This document shows, one piece after another, positions 38,085 through 48,272 of a DNA stretch of 64,000 bases; positions within the stretch are counted from its first letter, which is position 1, and every line of letters begins with the position of its first letter. The translations under genes and the position numbers were made by a program. The stretch is taken from contig DBTL01000146.1 of NCBI GenBank assembly GCA_002307035.1, forward strand, positions 36,092 through 100,091, in the 5' to 3' direction. The notes under the pieces were generated by a model that was not told where the DNA came from, did no database searches, and saw only the letters and a program-made list of their open reading frames with translations. The DNA is from Bacteroides sp. UBA1317 (GTDB lineage Bacteria > Bacteroidota > Bacteroidia > Bacteroidales > Bacteroidaceae).

Positions 38085-38184
38085 AGGTTTTACTGCATAG
38101 TATTTGGAGAGGTACGCTATGCCTCATCACTAACGGTGAAGATCACGGGTAGGTTTTACTGCATAGCATTGGAGAGGTACGCTA
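38085..38184. repeat. Direct repeat duplicating the 3' end of miaA
   Basis: 38085-38119 and 38151-38184 match over about 34 bases except for TATTT against CATT after the shared AGGTTTTACTGCATAG. The second copy holds the real miaA C-terminus and stop; the first is a non-coding echo 66 bases downstream of it in the miaA direction. Confidence 0.85.
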
Positions 38185-39058
38185 CTATCTCCGCCTCTTG
38201 TTGCGGATGGAACCAACGTATCTCCTCATCACGTTTGAACCAGGTCATCTGCTTACGCGAATAGATGCGAGAATTCTGCTTTATCTTATCAATAGCAAAG
38301 GAGAGAGTCCATTGCCCATCCAGATAGTTGAATAGTTCTTTATAACCCACAGTGTTGAGAGCGTTGAGTTGTCGATAGGGATATACGCTTTTGGCTTCTT
38401 CAAGTAATCCCTCTTCCATCATGATGTCTACTCGTTGGTTGATACGGTTATAAAGTTCCTCGCGATCACGCATGAGTCCTATCTTTAAGATGCGGAACGG
38501 ACGTTGTTTTTTCTCACGAATGCGGAAAGAGGTATATGTTTTTCCGGTCATGTAGCAGATCTCTAGTGCATGAATCACTCGTTTGGGATTCTTGATATCT
38601 ACTATTTTATAGTATTCAGGATCTAGTAGTTTAAGTTCGTTGCTAAGATTCTCCAAACCCTCATTTTCGTATCTGCTGAGCATCAACTCGCGTGTGTCGC
38701 TATCAACAGTAGGAATGTCATCAATGCCTTTGCAAATAGCATCGACATACATCATCGATCCACCGGTGAGTATCACTACATCTTTTTCTGTAAAAAGGGA
38801 TTCTAAGAGTGCTAAAGCTTCTATTTCGTATTGAGCAGCACTATAATAGTCGGTAAGCTTAAGTGTTCCTATGAAGTGGTGTGGAATACGTTTCAGTTGT
38901 TCCGGAGTAGGAGCCGCTGTCCCTATTTTTAAATCGGCGTACAGTTGTCGGGAATCAGAAGAGACAATGCTTGTATTAAACTTCTCCGCAAGTCGGAGGC
39001 TTAATTCTGTTTTCCCGACGCCTGTAGGCCCTATAAGAACAACTAATGTTTTTGTCAT
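38156..39058 (-). CDS. miaA: tRNA dimethylallyltransferase
   Basis: 300 residues. MiaA transfers a dimethylallyl group to A37 of tRNAs that read UNN codons. The P-loop is [14 protein letters not shown] (about 9-22), then [18 protein letters not shown], the prenyl/tRNA contact [15 protein letters not shown], and the C-terminal [15 protein letters not shown]. The 1-base overlap of its ATG with the stop of the preceding gene (TAATG) implies coupling. Bacteroides genomes often hold two MiaA genes; only one is here. Confidence 0.95.
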   Translation of the reverse strand: MTKTLVVLIGPTGVGKTELSLRLAEKFNTSIVSSDSRQLYADLKIGTAAPTPEQLKRIPHHFIGTLKLTDYYSAAQYEIEALALLESLFTEKDVVILTGGSMMYVDAICKGIDDIPTVDSDTRELMLSRYENEGLENLSNELKLLDPEYYKIVDIKNPKRVIHALEICYMTGKTYTSFRIREKKQRPFRILKIGLMRDREELYNRINQRVDIMMEEGLLEEAKSVYPYRQLNALNTVGYKELFNYLDGQWTLSFAIDKIKQNSRIYSRKQMTWFKRDEEIRWFHPQQEAEIVAYLSNAMQ

Positions 39059-39621
39059 TAAATGCGTTCTTCTTCAGCAGGAGTCGCAGCTGCTGGATCA
39101 CCGTCAAGTCCTTCAAAACCTTCCGGATCAAATTCTTCAATATCAAAATCTTGGTCTCCGTAGAAGTTTTCGTCTAGATCGAGAGAACCGGTACTAGTAG
39201 TCATTTCTTCAATGTCAATGGTTTGTTTTGGCGCTTCTCCTTCTTTTTTTGTGCATTTAGCAGCCTTAATTTCTTTTCCTGTGATAATTTCAGATAGTTC
39301 AATAAAGAAGCAACGCTCTGTGATGTAATCAAATACATAAAGAAGTTTTTGCTTTTCGTCTTCAATAAGTTCATTGAGCAAAGTCTCTTTCATCACCCAG
39401 CTATCTATTTCCGGATTATCATCCATTTCTTCCAGAGTAATTTCTTTTTCTTTCTCCCAATCATCATCACAGATGAAGAAAGAAGTCATCTGATCTGCTT
39501 TGTAACCTGCCGATTTAAGTATCGCTTCATGTAGATCGAAGAATGTCGCTTCCGGATCAATTTGTATTTCTCTGATGAAATCGTCTACTTCGTCAGATAT
39601 AATTGTGAATCTGTATATCAT
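39058..39621 (-). CDS. Acidic pRiA4b ORF-3-like / IS1096-passenger-type protein
   Basis: 187 residues. The first 140 or so match the pRiA4b ORF-3-like fold by pattern: [50 protein letters not shown], and [17 protein letters not shown]. The rest is an Asp/Glu-rich tail ([17 protein letters not shown]). The family is named after mobile elements but occurs as ordinary chromosomal genes in Bacteroidetes; there is no transposon here. Function unknown. It overlaps miaA by one base. Confidence 0.78.
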   Translation of the reverse strand: MIYRFTIISDEVDDFIREIQIDPEATFFDLHEAILKSAGYKADQMTSFFICDDDWEKEKEITLEEMDDNPEIDSWVMKETLLNELIEDEKQKLLYVFDYITERCFFIELSEIITGKEIKAAKCTKKEGEAPKQTIDIEEMTTSTGSLDLDENFYGDQDFDIEEFDPEGFEGLDGDPAAATPAEEERI

Positions 39622-39703
39622 AGTTTTTACCTGTTTATTGATGGCGTAAAAGTAGTAAAAAAGTAAATAAGTACAAATACTAACTTGGCTTTATCATAAA
39701 AAA

Positions 39704-39731
39704 AGGAGGTCTCTTTGTATAGAGATCTCCT
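39704..39731 (-). terminator. Terminator of the lpx operon
   Basis: On the minus strand AGGAGATCTCT (39731-39721) pairs with AGAGACCTCCT (39714-39704), one G-U pair, followed by seven T. It lies 22 bases past the lpxA stop. Confidence 0.85.
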
Positions 39732-39752
39732 GATCTATGATTTTTTGTCAAT

Positions 39753-40520
39753 CTATTTGATAATTCCTCTTTCTGAACTGCGGATAAACTTTACGATGTA
39801 TTCTATTTCGGGAGTCATACTAACTTCTGCTTCCACTTTTTCCAGTGCATCGGTGATGTTTAAACCACTTTGGTAAATGATGCGGTATGTATTGTGTATG
39901 TTTTCTATTGTTTCATTAGAGAACCCGCGACGGCGTAAACCGATGACATTAATTCCACTGTAGGTGATGGGATCTCTTCCGGCAATAATATATGGAGGAA
40001 TATCTTTGCTGAAACGACAACCACCTTGCACCATTACATGGCCTCCTATGTGGCAGAATTGATGCATCAACACTGCGGCACTGACGATGGCGTTATCATC
40101 AATCGTGATTTCTCCGGCCATCTTTGTTGAATTTCCGATGATACAGTTATTCCCAATAGAAGCATCGTGTGCCACGTGCACTCCTTCCATAAGGAGATTG
40201 TTATTGCCTACGAGTGTTTTGCCTTTGGCAGCTGTTCCACGATTGATCGTTACATTCTCACGAATAAGGTTGTTGTCACCTATTTCTGCAGTACTTTCTT
40301 CCCCTCTGAATTTTAAATCTTGTGGAATAGCTCCGATAACAGCACCTGGGAATATCGTATTTCCGTTGCCGATGCGTGAGCCGTATAAAATACTAGCATT
40401 GGCCATAATCTTGTTATTATCACCAATTATAACATTTTTATCAACATATACAAAGGGGGCAATCTCTACGTTTTCCCCAACTTTTGCTTCGGGGTGAATA
40501 TACGCTAAGGGACTTATCAT
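39753..40520 (-). CDS. lpxA: UDP-N-acetylglucosamine acyltransferase
   Basis: 255 residues. It adds the first 3-O acyl chain in lipid A synthesis. The hexapeptide left-handed beta helix is visible across residues 10-185 (KVGENVEIAPFVYVDKNVIIGDNN style repeats). The catalytic His lies in HVAHDASIGNNC near residue 120. The helical C-terminus is typical. It ends the lpxD-lpxC/fabZ-lpxA run, 8 bases after the fusion gene. Confidence 0.96.
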   Translation of the reverse strand: MISPLAYIHPEAKVGENVEIAPFVYVDKNVIIGDNNKIMANASILYGSRIGNGNTIFPGAVIGAIPQDLKFRGEESTAEIGDNNLIRENVTINRGTAAKGKTLVGNNNLLMEGVHVAHDASIGNNCIIGNSTKMAGEITIDDNAIVSAAVLMHQFCHIGGHVMVQGGCRFSKDIPPYIIAGRDPITYSGINVIGLRRRGFSNETIENIHNTYRIIYQSGLNITDALEKVEAEVSMTPEIEYIVKFIRSSERGIIK

Positions 40521-40528
40521 TCTTTTTC

Positions 40529-41914
40529 TTATTTATTTTTTACTATTTGTGCCATAAATTCGGCTTCACAAGTCACTGTCTCTCCTACAAAAGCATAGCC
40601 TTTCATGGTAGAAATCCCTCTACGAATAGGGGCTAACATTTCAACACGGAAAATTAAGGTATCTCCTGGAACAACTTTTTGGCGAAATTTAATTCCGTCT
40701 ATTTTCATAAAATAGGTAGAATATCTTTCGGGTTCATCTACTGAATTCAGTACGAGTAAACCTCCGACTTGTGCCATTGCTTCTACTTGTAGTACGCCCG
40801 GCATAACGGGCTCTTGCGGGAAGTGCCCTTGGAAGAAAGGTTCATTTATGGTGATGTTCTTAACGCCTACAATATAATTAGCGCCAATTTCAATCACTTT
40901 ATCAACCAATTGAAATGGATAGCGGTGTGGGAGAAGTTCGCGGATGCGATTCACATCCATTACAGGCGCTTCGTTGCAGTTGTAACTTGGCGCTTGTATT
41001 TCGTGCGAACGAATTTCTTTACGCATCTGACGAGCGAACTTATTATTGATCGTATGCCCTGGACGAGTTGCAATTATTCTTCCCTTGATAGGTCTTCCAA
41101 TCAAGGCAAGGTCACCAATTACGTCTAATAATTTGTGTCGTGCACATTCATTGGGCCATACCAAAGGCTTATGATTGATGTAACCGAGTTGGTTGGCATC
41201 CATATGAGGAACTCTCATAACATCGGCCAACTTGTCATAGCTTTCTTGAGACATCTGGCGCTCATAGATTACAATCGCATTGTCCAAGTCACCACCTTTT
41301 ATTAATCCTGCGGAGAGTAACGGTTCAATCTCTCTGACAAAAACGAATGTGCGGCTTGCTGCTATTTCAGAAGCAAAATTGTCCATATTCTCCAGAGTAG
41401 CAAATTGATTTGGAATAATGGTTGAATCGTATGAGACAAGAACATTAAGGCTGAAGTTTTCATCCGGTAGAACAATAATAGATGATCCGCTTTCTTCATC
41501 ACGAAACTCTATTTTAGATTTTATGATATAGAAATCCTTTACCGCATTTTGCTCTTCAGTTCCTACTCTCTCTATTTCTTGCACATAGAATTTTGCGCTT
41601 CCATCCAAAATAGGAAACTCAGGACCGTTTACTTGAATTAAACAGTTGTCTATGCCCAGAGCGTAGAGTGCTGCCATGCCATGTTCTACGGTGCTAACTT
41701 TTGCATTGCCATTTGCCAATACCGTACCACGCGTGGTTTCAATAACATTATTGGCTATGGCATCAATAATGGGTTGCTCTTCCATGTCGATACGTTGTAT
41801 CTTGTAGCCATGGTTGTCTGGAGCCGGATTGAACGTTACCGTAAGGTCAAGCCCAGTGTGAAGACCTTTTCCACTCAGCGAAAAGCTATCTTTCAGTGTC
41901 TTTTGTTTCAACAT
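40529..41914 (-). CDS. lpxC/fabZ: Bifunctional LpxC deacetylase / FabZ dehydratase
   Basis: 461 residues: LpxC (about 1-305) and FabZ (about 315-461). The LpxC zinc and catalytic residues are in STVEHGMAAL, ARHKLLDVIGDL and RPGHTINNKFA. The FabZ part has LLPHRYPFQLVDK, GHFPQEPVMPG and QVEAMAQVGG, with the catalytic His and Glu. LpxC commits UDP-acyl-GlcNAc to lipid A; FabZ dehydrates beta-hydroxyacyl-ACP, so the fusion sits where the two pathways draw on the same hydroxyacyl-ACP pool. The fusion is a known Bacteroidetes trait. Confidence 0.96.
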   Translation of the reverse strand: MLKQKTLKDSFSLSGKGLHTGLDLTVTFNPAPDNHGYKIQRIDMEEQPIIDAIANNVIETTRGTVLANGNAKVSTVEHGMAALYALGIDNCLIQVNGPEFPILDGSAKFYVQEIERVGTEEQNAVKDFYIIKSKIEFRDEESGSSIIVLPDENFSLNVLVSYDSTIIPNQFATLENMDNFASEIAASRTFVFVREIEPLLSAGLIKGGDLDNAIVIYERQMSQESYDKLADVMRVPHMDANQLGYINHKPLVWPNECARHKLLDVIGDLALIGRPIKGRIIATRPGHTINNKFARQMRKEIRSHEIQAPSYNCNEAPVMDVNRIRELLPHRYPFQLVDKVIEIGANYIVGVKNITINEPFFQGHFPQEPVMPGVLQVEAMAQVGGLLVLNSVDEPERYSTYFMKIDGIKFRQKVVPGDTLIFRVEMLAPIRRGISTMKGYAFVGETVTCEAEFMAQIVKNK

Positions 41915-41917
41915 TGG

Positions 41918-42958
41918 TTACTTATTTAATTGTTGTTTTAATTCGTTTATTTCTTTGCGAAGTGAGTTCACTTCAGCGTAAATTTCGGGTAGTTTTTTGA
42001 ACGCTACAGACGCTTTGAAGAATCTCTTAGCATCAAATGAGGGTGAACCCATAATCTGAGATCCGGACGCTACATTACCCGGAACGCCGGATTGTCCTGC
42101 GATGCCTACTTTGTCTCCAATCTTTGCATGTCCTGCCAAGCCGGCTTGTCCACCAATCATGCACCACTCGCCTACCTTTGTAGAACCGGCAATTCCTGCT
42201 TGTGCAGCTATAACGGTATGCGCTCCAATTTCATCATTGTGAGCCACTTGGATGAGATTATCCAACTTCACGCCTTCGTGAATGACAGTTGCCCCCATTG
42301 TTGCTCTGTCTATGCAGGTATTTGCTCCTAATTCTACTTTATCTTTTATGATGACGATTCCTATTTGAGGTATCTTTTCGTATCCTTCGGGTGTTGGAGC
42401 AAAACCAAAGCCATCGGCACCAATTACTACTCCCGAATGCAAGATACATTCATTACCAATGCGACAATCGTGGTAGATACTTACGTTAGCATAAACGGTG
42501 CATCCTATTCCGATGCTTGCACCATCACCTACGTATGTATGTGGATAAATCAATGTGTTATCGCCAATAGATACATTATCGCCAATATAGGCAAATGGGC
42601 CAACATACACATTTGCTCCGATTTTTGCGGTTGGAGCAATATATGCTAATGAGTCAATCCCTTGTTTTTTGGGTTTGCTCATTTCATATAGGTTAAGCAA
42701 TTTGGCAAGACTTTCGTATGCGTTTTCCACTCTTATTAAAGTCGCTTTTACTTCATGTTCTGCTACAAAATCTCTATTAACTAATACAATGCTCGATTGA
42801 GTGCTGTATATATAAGAGGTGTATTTGGGGTTTGCCAGAAAAGATATTGCTCCTGGTATTCCTTCTTCAATTTTAGCAAATGTATGGACAGTAACATCTT
42901 CATTTCCGATGATTTCCCCCTGTATAAATGCTGCTATTTGCTTAGCTGAAAATTCCAT
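41918..42958 (-). CDS. lpxD: UDP-3-O-acylglucosamine N-acyltransferase
   Basis: 346 residues. It adds the N-linked acyl chain in lipid A synthesis. An N-terminal uridine-binding domain (about 1-100) precedes hexapeptide repeats, with the catalytic His in [16 protein letters not shown] near residue 240. A helical tail ([20 protein letters not shown]) ends it, as in the E. coli trimer. The start is 3 bases before the LpxC gene would be reached; the spacing to it is 3 bases. Confidence 0.96.
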   Translation of the reverse strand: MEFSAKQIAAFIQGEIIGNEDVTVHTFAKIEEGIPGAISFLANPKYTSYIYSTQSSIVLVNRDFVAEHEVKATLIRVENAYESLAKLLNLYEMSKPKKQGIDSLAYIAPTAKIGANVYVGPFAYIGDNVSIGDNTLIYPHTYVGDGASIGIGCTVYANVSIYHDCRIGNECILHSGVVIGADGFGFAPTPEGYEKIPQIGIVIIKDKVELGANTCIDRATMGATVIHEGVKLDNLIQVAHNDEIGAHTVIAAQAGIAGSTKVGEWCMIGGQAGLAGHAKIGDKVGIAGQSGVPGNVASGSQIMGSPSFDAKRFFKASVAFKKLPEIYAEVNSLRKEINELKQQLNK

Positions 42959-43102
42959 TTCTTAATCTATTGTTGTGTGGTTCTTAGCCGTTATATCTTG
43001 TCTTAGACTGAGGTTACAATATTATCTTGTTCTCTAATCAGGGCGCAAATAACGGTTTTTTTTTTTATATTACCTTATTCTTTGATGAATATTTTATACG
43101 AG

Positions 43103-44329
43103 TCAATGCAAACGGTGGTAGCAAATATAGTACTTCTTTACTTTCTTGGAAAGCAGTGCAAAGTTCAACATATCAGATGCTTCAGCAATATTTTTTATTG
43201 TACCGTCATGGTAGATAATATCAATACTGTCGTCTGCCGGATCATACATGTTCTTTTCAATACTGGGGGTAGAAACAAAATATCTCGCTTCGTGAAGGCT
43301 GATATTTAATTGTTGGCTGATGTGATAAGTTAATTCTTTTTCTCTTTCTAAACTCATGGGCTCAGTAGATATCTCTACTTTAAATATGTTGCGATTAATC
43401 ATACCCAGACTTAGTGTCGAAAGAACTCTGTCGGTATGGGTGCTCCATACTTTTAAAGATGTCCATATATCGTTGTCATCGAGTTGGATGAAATTCTCCA
43501 AACAATCAGGATTGTTGTGAAATTCATCATGCCCGATATTATTATATAAGAAGAAGCGTAGGGCAGGTGAGGCAAATAGTTCTACGCCTTGTTCCGCTAA
43601 CTCTTTTGCTCGTAGTAAAGCACTGATGAGCATCCGCTCATAGGCTACGGATGTTTTGTGCAAATATACCTGCCAATACATCAGACGGCGTGCTGTGAGA
43701 AAGTTTTCTATCGAGTAAATGCCTTTGGCTTCAATGACTAGTTGATCGTCTTCCACATTGAGCATTTCAATGATTCTAGCCGACCCAATGCTACCTTCGG
43801 TCACTCCGGTATAGAAGCTGTCGCGGCGCAAATAGTCGAGTCTGTCCATGTCCAACTGCCCGCTGACCAATTGGTGCAAAAATCTCTTCGAATATTCGTC
43901 TTTAAATATTTGAATGGCGAGAGTGAGTTGCCCATTCATCTCTTTGTTCATTCGCTCCATGAGCATCAATGATATCTCTTCGTGAGATACTCCTTTTACA
44001 ATCGTATCTTCGAGCACGTGAGAAAAAGGTCCATGCCCGATGTCGTGCAGCAGAATGGCTATTTGTACAGCTTCTGCTTCACTGTCGAAGATAAAGTTCC
44101 CTTTGGCCGTGAGCTGTGTGATGGCTTCCTTCATCAGGTAGAATGCTCCCAATGAGTGTTGAAAACGTGTGTGCTGCGCTCCGGGATAGACCACCGATGA
44201 TAGCCCCATCTGTTTGATACGGTTCAGTCGTTGAAGCAGCGGATGCTTCACGAGGTCATACAATAATCCTTTGGGAATATTGATGAACCCGAAAACCGGA
44301 TCATTGATGATTTTACGTTTATTCGTCAT
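43103..44329 (-). CDS. HD-domain phosphohydrolase
   Basis: 408 residues of the dNTPase-like HD superfamily. The metal motif is ILLHDIGHGPFSHVLED near residue 90, preceded by RFQHSLGAFYLM with the first His, and followed by QLDMDRLDYLRRDSFYTG. These match the YdjN/SAMHD1-like bacterial dNTPase-related group. The substrate is uncertain. It lies between pyrF and lpxD; the 144 bases before lpxD hold no clear promoter and a run of 11 T (43056-43066). Confidence 0.88.
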   Translation of the reverse strand: MTNKRKIINDPVFGFINIPKGLLYDLVKHPLLQRLNRIKQMGLSSVVYPGAQHTRFQHSLGAFYLMKEAITQLTAKGNFIFDSEAEAVQIAILLHDIGHGPFSHVLEDTIVKGVSHEEISLMLMERMNKEMNGQLTLAIQIFKDEYSKRFLHQLVSGQLDMDRLDYLRRDSFYTGVTEGSIGSARIIEMLNVEDDQLVIEAKGIYSIENFLTARRLMYWQVYLHKTSVAYERMLISALLRAKELAEQGVELFASPALRFFLYNNIGHDEFHNNPDCLENFIQLDDNDIWTSLKVWSTHTDRVLSTLSLGMINRNIFKVEISTEPMSLEREKELTYHISQQLNISLHEARYFVSTPSIEKNMYDPADDSIDIIYHDGTIKNIAEASDMLNFALLSKKVKKYYICYHRLH

Positions 44330-44367
44330 TCTTTATTTTACAATCACACTTATATAATTGCGGCTTC

Positions 44368-45192
44368 TTAAATAATCTTTTTCAGTTGCTCCGCCATCTC
44401 TTCTTGCACCTCTTTAGCTGCTGTATGGGCAGCTTCGGCAAAACGTTCTGTTTTGTCGGCATAGATAATTGCACGAGAGGAATTTACTATCAGTCCGCAT
44501 GTGCTATTCATCCCATATTTACATACTTCTTCGAGTGATCCTCCCTGAGCTCCAACACCCGGTACTAGAAGGAAATGATCGGGTACATATTTACGGATAT
44601 CCAGAAACATCTCTCCCTGTGTAGCACCTACTACATACATCATTTGTTCGTCAGATGCCCATTCTTGAGATTTTTTCAATACTTTTTCGAAAAGACGTTC
44701 ACCGTTACTGTCTTCTGTTAGTTGGAAGTCTTGCGAACCTTTGTTTGAAGTCAGAGCCAACAGGATTACCCACTTTTCAGGATACAGTAGGAAAGGTTTC
44801 ACGCTGTCCTCACCCATATAGGGTGCTACTGTTACAGAATCAATGTTCAGCTCATCAAAGAAAGACCGAGCATACATCTCGCTGGTATTTCCTATATCGC
44901 CTCGTTTAGCATCGGCGATGATGAATTGGTCCGGATAATTATCTTTAATATAATTCACAGTCTTTTCAAAAGCAATCCATCCTTTTACACCCAAGCTTTC
45001 ATAGAAAGCTAAATTAGGTTTATAAGCGATGCAGAGATCGGCAGTAGCATCGATAATAGCTTTGTTGAACGCAAAGATAGGATCTTCCTCTTTCAATAGG
45101 TGCTCCGGTATCTTTTTGATATCCGTATCCAATCCCACACATAGGAATGTTTTTTTGCGTTTTATGTTTTCAAATAATTGCTGCTTGTTCAT
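44368..45192 (-). CDS. pyrF: Orotidine 5'-phosphate decarboxylase
   Basis: 274 residues, the longer type-2 form. It converts OMP to UMP. The catalytic signature [15 protein letters not shown] near residue 92 is intact, and [17 protein letters not shown] and [10 protein letters not shown], the phosphate loop, follow. It sits 12 bases after prfA and 38 before the HD gene, so it is part of the purM-prfA-pyrF run. Confidence 0.95.
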   Translation of the reverse strand: MNKQQLFENIKRKKTFLCVGLDTDIKKIPEHLLKEEDPIFAFNKAIIDATADLCIAYKPNLAFYESLGVKGWIAFEKTVNYIKDNYPDQFIIADAKRGDIGNTSEMYARSFFDELNIDSVTVAPYMGEDSVKPFLLYPEKWVILLALTSNKGSQDFQLTEDSNGERLFEKVLKKSQEWASDEQMMYVVGATQGEMFLDIRKYVPDHFLLVPGVGAQGGSLEEVCKYGMNSTCGLIVNSSRAIIYADKTERFAEAAHTAAKEVQEEMAEQLKKII

Positions 45193-45204
45193 ATGTCTTT
45201 TACC

Positions 45205-46293
45205 TTATAATTCACTTTCTTTCATTCGTTCTGCATTTTCGGCCACAGTCAGTTTATCGATGCAGTCTTGTATATTTCCCTCCATAAAAGAGGCAAGATT
45301 GTAGATTGTATAGTTGATGCGATGATCAGTAATGCGTCCTTGTGGATAATTGTACGTACGGATCTTCGCAGAGCGGTCGCCGGTAGAAACCAATGTTTTT
45401 CGGTGAGAGGCGATAGCTTCTTGGTGTTTGCTAAGCTCTATATCGTATATTTTTGTACGGAGCATCTGCATGGCTAGTTCGCGGTTGGCGAGCTGCGAGC
45501 GTGCTTGCTGACAAACCACTACAAGGCCTGTCGGTTTGTGGGTTAGCTGTACTTTCGTTTCTACCTTGTTCACATTTTGCCCTCCGGCTCCTCCTGAACG
45601 AGAGGTTTGCATCTCTATGTCGGCCGGATTAATCTCTACGTCAAATTCCTCTGCTTCCGGTAGTACGGCTACTGTAGAAGCCGAAGTGTGTACGCGTCCT
45701 TGTGTTTCTGTTGCCGGTACACGTTGCACGCGGTGCACACCACTTTCATATTTCAGCGTACCATATACATTGTCACCGGATACAGTGAAGATTACTTCTT
45801 TGAATCCTCCGGCTGTTCCTTCGTTGCTAGTCGTTATCTCCGTTTTCCATCCTTTCGATTCGCAGAATTTCAGATACATTCTGAAAAGATCCCCGGCAAA
45901 GATAGCTGCTTCGTCGCCTCCTGTTCCACCACGAATTTCCACGATTGCATTTTTATCATCTTGCGGATCGGCCGGAACAAGAAGTATCTTGATCTCTTCT
46001 TCTAATTCAGGTAGACGTGCCTGGCTCTTGTCTATCTCTTCGCGGGCCATCTCTCTCATTTCTTGATCCTGTTCGGTAGAGAGCATTTCTTTGGCTTCAG
46101 CAATGTTGGCTAACATCTGCAAGTACTCTTTGCGGGCTTTCATCAAGTCGTCCAGTTCTTTGTAATCCTTCGTCAGGCGCACAAAGCGTTTTCGGTCTGC
46201 TATTACTCCCGGGTCTGTGATGAGCGTTGACACTTCTTCAAACCGGCTCACTAAGCCTTCAAGTCTTTCTAATATATTGATATTTTCTGCCAT
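45205..46293 (-). CDS. prfA: Peptide chain release factor 1
   Basis: 362 residues. RF1 ends translation at UAA and UAG. The GGQ peptide-release motif is in [18 protein letters not shown] near residue 230, and the codon-recognition region is [39 protein letters not shown]. It is six bases after the purM-like gene. Because this factor reads UAG, the in-frame TAG at 61480-61482 should be a true stop. Confidence 0.96.
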   Translation of the reverse strand: MAENINILERLEGLVSRFEEVSTLITDPGVIADRKRFVRLTKDYKELDDLMKARKEYLQMLANIAEAKEMLSTEQDQEMREMAREEIDKSQARLPELEEEIKILLVPADPQDDKNAIVEIRGGTGGDEAAIFAGDLFRMYLKFCESKGWKTEITTSNEGTAGGFKEVIFTVSGDNVYGTLKYESGVHRVQRVPATETQGRVHTSASTVAVLPEAEEFDVEINPADIEMQTSRSGGAGGQNVNKVETKVQLTHKPTGLVVVCQQARSQLANRELAMQMLRTKIYDIELSKHQEAIASHRKTLVSTGDRSAKIRTYNYPQGRITDHRINYTIYNLASFMEGNIQDCIDKLTVAENAERMKESEL

Positions 46294-46299
46294 GTATTT

Positions 46300-47466
46300 T
46301 TAATATATGAATTCTCCGAATTCACTCTTAATGATCAATTCCTTTTTGTCACTCTCTTCAATGTGACCTACAATTTGCGCATCGATTCCAAACGATTTTG
46401 ATAGAGCGATCACTTCTTCTGCATGTTCGGGAGAAAGATACACTTCCAGACGATGTCCCATATTGAAGACCTTGTACATCTCCACCCATTCTGTTCCGCT
46501 TTGTTCTTGAATCGTTTTGAATAGTGGTGGAACAGGGAAGAGGTTATCTTTTATGACCCGCATATTATTAATAAAATGGAGTACTTTGGTCTGTGCGCCA
46601 CCCGAGCAGTGCACCATACCATGTATCTCGGGGCGTAAGGCATCCAATAGCTTTTTAACGACCGGGGCATACGTACGAGTAGGAGAGAGCACTAATTTAC
46701 CTGCGTCTATTGGAGAACCCTTTACGCTGTCTGTTAACTTCAGATTTCCCGAGTACACTAATTCTTCGGGTACGCCGGCATCGTAACTTTCCGGATATTT
46801 TTCAGCAAGATATTTAGAGAAAACATCGTGGCGAGCGGACGTAAGTCCATTGCTGCCCATACCTCCGTTATATTCTTTCTCGTAGGTCGCTTGTCCGTAA
46901 GAAGCCAGACCCACAATCACGTCACCCGGACGAATATTGGCATTGTCAATCACGTCGCTACGTTTCATCCGGCAGGTAACAGTACTATCTACAATGATAG
47001 TGCGTACCAGGTCGCCTACATCAGCCGTTTCTCCACCGGTGGCATATACGCCTACGCCCATCTCCCGAAGTTCAGCTAGTAATTCATCCGTCCCATTAAT
47101 AATGGCCGAGATCACTTCGCCCGGAATAAGCAGCTTGTTGCGTCCGATGGTCGACGATACTAAAATGTTATCGACAGCTCCCACACAAAGCAAGTCATCG
47201 ATATTCATTATCAGTGCATCCTGTGCAATGCCTTTCCACACGGAAAGATCACCAGTTTCTTTCCAATAGAGGTAGCCCAGACTCGATTTTGTGCCTGCAC
47301 CATCGGCATGCATTATGTTGCAATACTCAGGGTCACCTCCCAGAATATCGGGAATAATCTTACAGAAAGCTTGTGGGAAAATACCTTTATCGATGTTCTT
47401 TATGGCATTGTGTACATCTTCTTTGGATGCCGATACGCCACGTTGCATGTATCGCTGGTTACTCAT
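46300..47466 (-). CDS. purM: Phosphoribosylformylglycinamidine cyclo-ligase (AIR synthase family)
   Basis: 388 residues of the PurM family, which closes the AIR ring in purine synthesis using ATP. Signature parts are HADGAGTKSSLGYLYW, NIDDLLCVGAVDNILVSSTIGRN, ATGGETADVGDLVRT and GLASYGQATYEKEYNGGMGSNG-like catalytic loops (split here by motif). It is longer than E. coli PurM (345). The gene opens the operon and has a full Bacteroides promoter. Confidence 0.9.
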   Translation of the reverse strand: MSNQRYMQRGVSASKEDVHNAIKNIDKGIFPQAFCKIIPDILGGDPEYCNIMHADGAGTKSSLGYLYWKETGDLSVWKGIAQDALIMNIDDLLCVGAVDNILVSSTIGRNKLLIPGEVISAIINGTDELLAELREMGVGVYATGGETADVGDLVRTIIVDSTVTCRMKRSDVIDNANIRPGDVIVGLASYGQATYEKEYNGGMGSNGLTSARHDVFSKYLAEKYPESYDAGVPEELVYSGNLKLTDSVKGSPIDAGKLVLSPTRTYAPVVKKLLDALRPEIHGMVHCSGGAQTKVLHFINNMRVIKDNLFPVPPLFKTIQEQSGTEWVEMYKVFNMGHRLEVYLSPEHAEEVIALSKSFGIDAQIVGHIEESDKKELIIKSEFGEFIY

Positions 47467-47494
47467 GAATGGACTATTTTTTAGTATACTGCTG

Positions 47495-47525
47495 CAAAAT
47501 TACTTCATTTTTCGCTCACAGGCAA
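47495..47525 (-). promoter_or_regulatory. Bacteroides promoter for the purM-lpxA operon (TTG-N20-TAATTTTG)
   Basis: On the minus strand TTG (47525-47523), 20 bases, then TAATTTTG (47502-47495), 29 bases before the purM start. It may drive the whole run down to lpxA. Confidence 0.65.
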
Positions 47526-47600
47526 CTATTTTTCCTATATACTACTTCTTTAGGTCGTATTCCTCCTATTCTGAGTGTGTATGCAGATAAGATATAGCAA

Positions 47601-47643
47601 TCCCCTTTATTGGCATAAACAACCGCTATACCGATAAAGGGGA
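47601..47643 (-). terminator. Hairpin downstream of lemA
   Basis: TCCCCTTTATTGG (47601-47613) and CCGATAAAGGGGA (47631-47643) pair with one mismatch, 15 bases past the lemA stop. It lacks a clear T run, so it may stop transcription weakly or stabilise the 3' end. Confidence 0.5.
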
Positions 47644-47657
47644 CTATTTCTTCTTGT

Positions 47658-48239
47658 TTAAAATTCTACTTTAGGAGCTTTTTCAGCACCCTCTTCTGCT
47701 TCGAAGTACGGACGTTTTTCGAATCCAAACATTCCTGCAAAGATGTTTTTGGGGAACTTACGGATAGCTGTATTATATTCCTTGGCAGAGTCGTTAAAGT
47801 TCTTACGTGCCACATTGATCCGGTTTTCTGTTCCTTCCAATTGCGCTTGTAATTCCAGGAAGTTTTGGTTTGCCTTCAAATCCGGATAGTTCTCCGTGAT
47901 AGCAAGGAGCTTGCCCAGTGCAGCACCGATTTCACCTTGAGCTTTTTGGTACTTGGCCAATGACTCAGGAGTAAGGTTCGAAGGATCAACCTTCATCTGC
48001 GTGGCTTGTGAACGAGCAGCAATCACACCTTCCAATGTCTCTTTCTCGTGCGAAGCATACCCTTTTACCGTATTGACCAAATTAGGAATAAGATCCGAAC
48101 GGCGTTGATACTGTGTTTCCACATTGGCCCATTGGTTACTTACATTTTCTTCCATTGATACCAAACCGTTATAAGCCGATGTAGCCCATATAGCTATAAC
48201 AGCCACTACGGCAATGATAATGATAATTGATTTCTTCAT
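47658..48239 (-). CDS. lemA: LemA family protein
   Basis: 193 residues. An N-terminal membrane segment (SIIIIIAVVAVIAIWATSAYNGLV) precedes a helical domain with NVSNQWANVETQYQRRSDLIPNLVNTVKGY, the LemA signature. LemA proteins occur with TPM-domain proteins in many bacteria, and that is the case here (33 bases after the TPM gene). The function is unclear; they are thought to take part in envelope processes. Confidence 0.93.
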   Translation of the reverse strand: MKKSIIIIIAVVAVIAIWATSAYNGLVSMEENVSNQWANVETQYQRRSDLIPNLVNTVKGYASHEKETLEGVIAARSQATQMKVDPSNLTPESLAKYQKAQGEIGAALGKLLAITENYPDLKANQNFLELQAQLEGTENRINVARKNFNDSAKEYNTAIRKFPKNIFAGMFGFEKRPYFEAEEGAEKAPKVEF

Positions 48240-48272
48240 ATTCTTTTCTTTCTTTATATTTATCCAAATGAT

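Noticed and set aside
39058..39621. Mobile element signal from the IS1096/pRiA4b-like protein
   Set aside because: No transposase, inverted repeats or target duplication; overlaps miaA as an ordinary operon gene.
43056..43066. Run of 11 T as a phase-variable tract
   Set aside because: Lies between genes with no visible promoter at it; AT-rich gaps commonly hold such runs.
45536..46066. Antisense frame of 176 codons in prfA
   Set aside because: Low-complexity Ser/Pro product, shadow of RF1.
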